Shown here: piece after piece, positions 63,577-64,000 of the stretch
Numbering within the stretch: the stretch's first letter is position 1
How the letters are laid out: each line of letters opens with the position of its first letter
DNA from: Owenia fusiformis
Taxonomy: Eukaryota > Annelida > Polychaeta > Sabellida > Oweniidae
Reading direction: 5' to 3'
Length of the DNA: 64,000 nucleotides
NCBI GenBank assembly: GCA_903813345.2
Contig: CAIIXF020000001.1
Location: forward strand, 17,319,915 to 17,383,914
Program-made: the position numbers and the translations under genes
The notes under the pieces: generated by a model
Seen by the model: the letters and a program-made list of their open reading frames with translations, nothing else
Database searches by the model: none
Told to the model about the DNA's origin: nothing

Positions 63577-64000
63577 TAGTATGTCTCGTTATTGCAAAGA
63601 AAATAACAGAATAAATGATATTTATTTACTACACTCTCATATATAGCCATATAAATTATTGTATTCTTATCTAGGGAACAACAACTAAAGCTTTATTGTT
63701 TCAAATTCTGAAAGTACAAAAAAAGATTATAAAGACTAATTACAAACAGTGCTAGAACAGATAGATACATTATTTCATGTGGTATAATGAAGCATCTTAG
63801 TTAAAATGCATAATGTGTTTTTCTTTTTATTATTCTGAAAAATTTCGTGATCGCTGATAAACCTCCCCGTGATCTTGCTTTATGATATTAGCATACTGTT
63901 CTTATAAAAGGACTTATGCGTCCATGCATTTATCGATCATGATGATTTCGTAGATGAATGTTCTTTTAAAAGATTTTAAAAGTTGAAAATTTGTTGAAAT

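Noticed and set aside
1-64000. Reading the window as many separate small genes, one per open frame
   Set aside because: The frames lack their own starts and stops in context, are bounded by splice sites, and share fixed phases that join them into one coding sequence.

Overview
The window is a stretch of an animal genome, almost certainly a marine invertebrate. It is AT-rich, has many short exons with GT-AG introns of about 100-600 bp, carries MITE-like repeats in its introns, and has extracellular modules (EGF, DSL, PAN/apple). A lophotrochozoan such as a mollusc, brachiopod or annelid is my best guess, but the phylum is inference. I see no bacterial, viral, tRNA or rRNA genes.

One giant plus-strand gene fills essentially the whole window, and its 5' end lies upstream. 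I could place about 133 exons, and their splice phases join into one open frame of roughly 8,000 residues. In order they encode: the end of one EGF repeat plus a complete Ca-binding-type EGF (33-368); a DSL domain like that of Notch ligands (633-1025); an unrecognised ~104-residue beta-rich domain (1215-1526); and one large exon (1754-3425) with a small Cys cluster, a Ser/Met/Asp/Glu-rich low-complexity region containing a 111-bp minisatellite, and half of the repeat domain that follows. From 3661 to the end of the window come 65 complete tandem copies, plus a partial 66th, of a ~105-120-residue domain I do not recognise.

Each domain copy (unit) is normally written by two exons. A long exon (L, ~230-296 nt, starts phase 2, ends phase 1) carries strand-helix-strand-strand-helix. 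A short exon (S, ~46-115 nt, starts phase 1, ends phase 2) carries a last strand with a pattern like DVxVxIxxQEEVI. L+S is therefore a phase-2-symmetric cassette. From unit 13 on the units recur in five classes in fixed order (a to e). Class b L exons usually end helix 2 with Trp, and class e L exons usually have a Tyr-Tyr or Tyr-His pair there. This implies that a five-unit block of ~3-4.5 kb was amplified about ten times. Two PAN-like exons (phase 1-1) sit inside class e units 42 and 47, exactly at the L/S intron.

Variations on the two-exon plan (L and S fused, L split by an extra intron, a 36-nt extra exon, a tandem acceptor) are noted unit by unit. Introns are otherwise unremarkable. The exception is the 6.3-kb intron 11850-18123, which holds a 5.7-kb long-inverted-repeat element with nested MITEs and a ~61-bp satellite. 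Smaller repeat elements lie in introns at 21401-21806, 23812-24366, 26441-26747, 44510-44846, 51921-52082 and 60256-61160. The likely product is a very large secreted or cell-surface fibrous protein; that role is inferred from architecture only.
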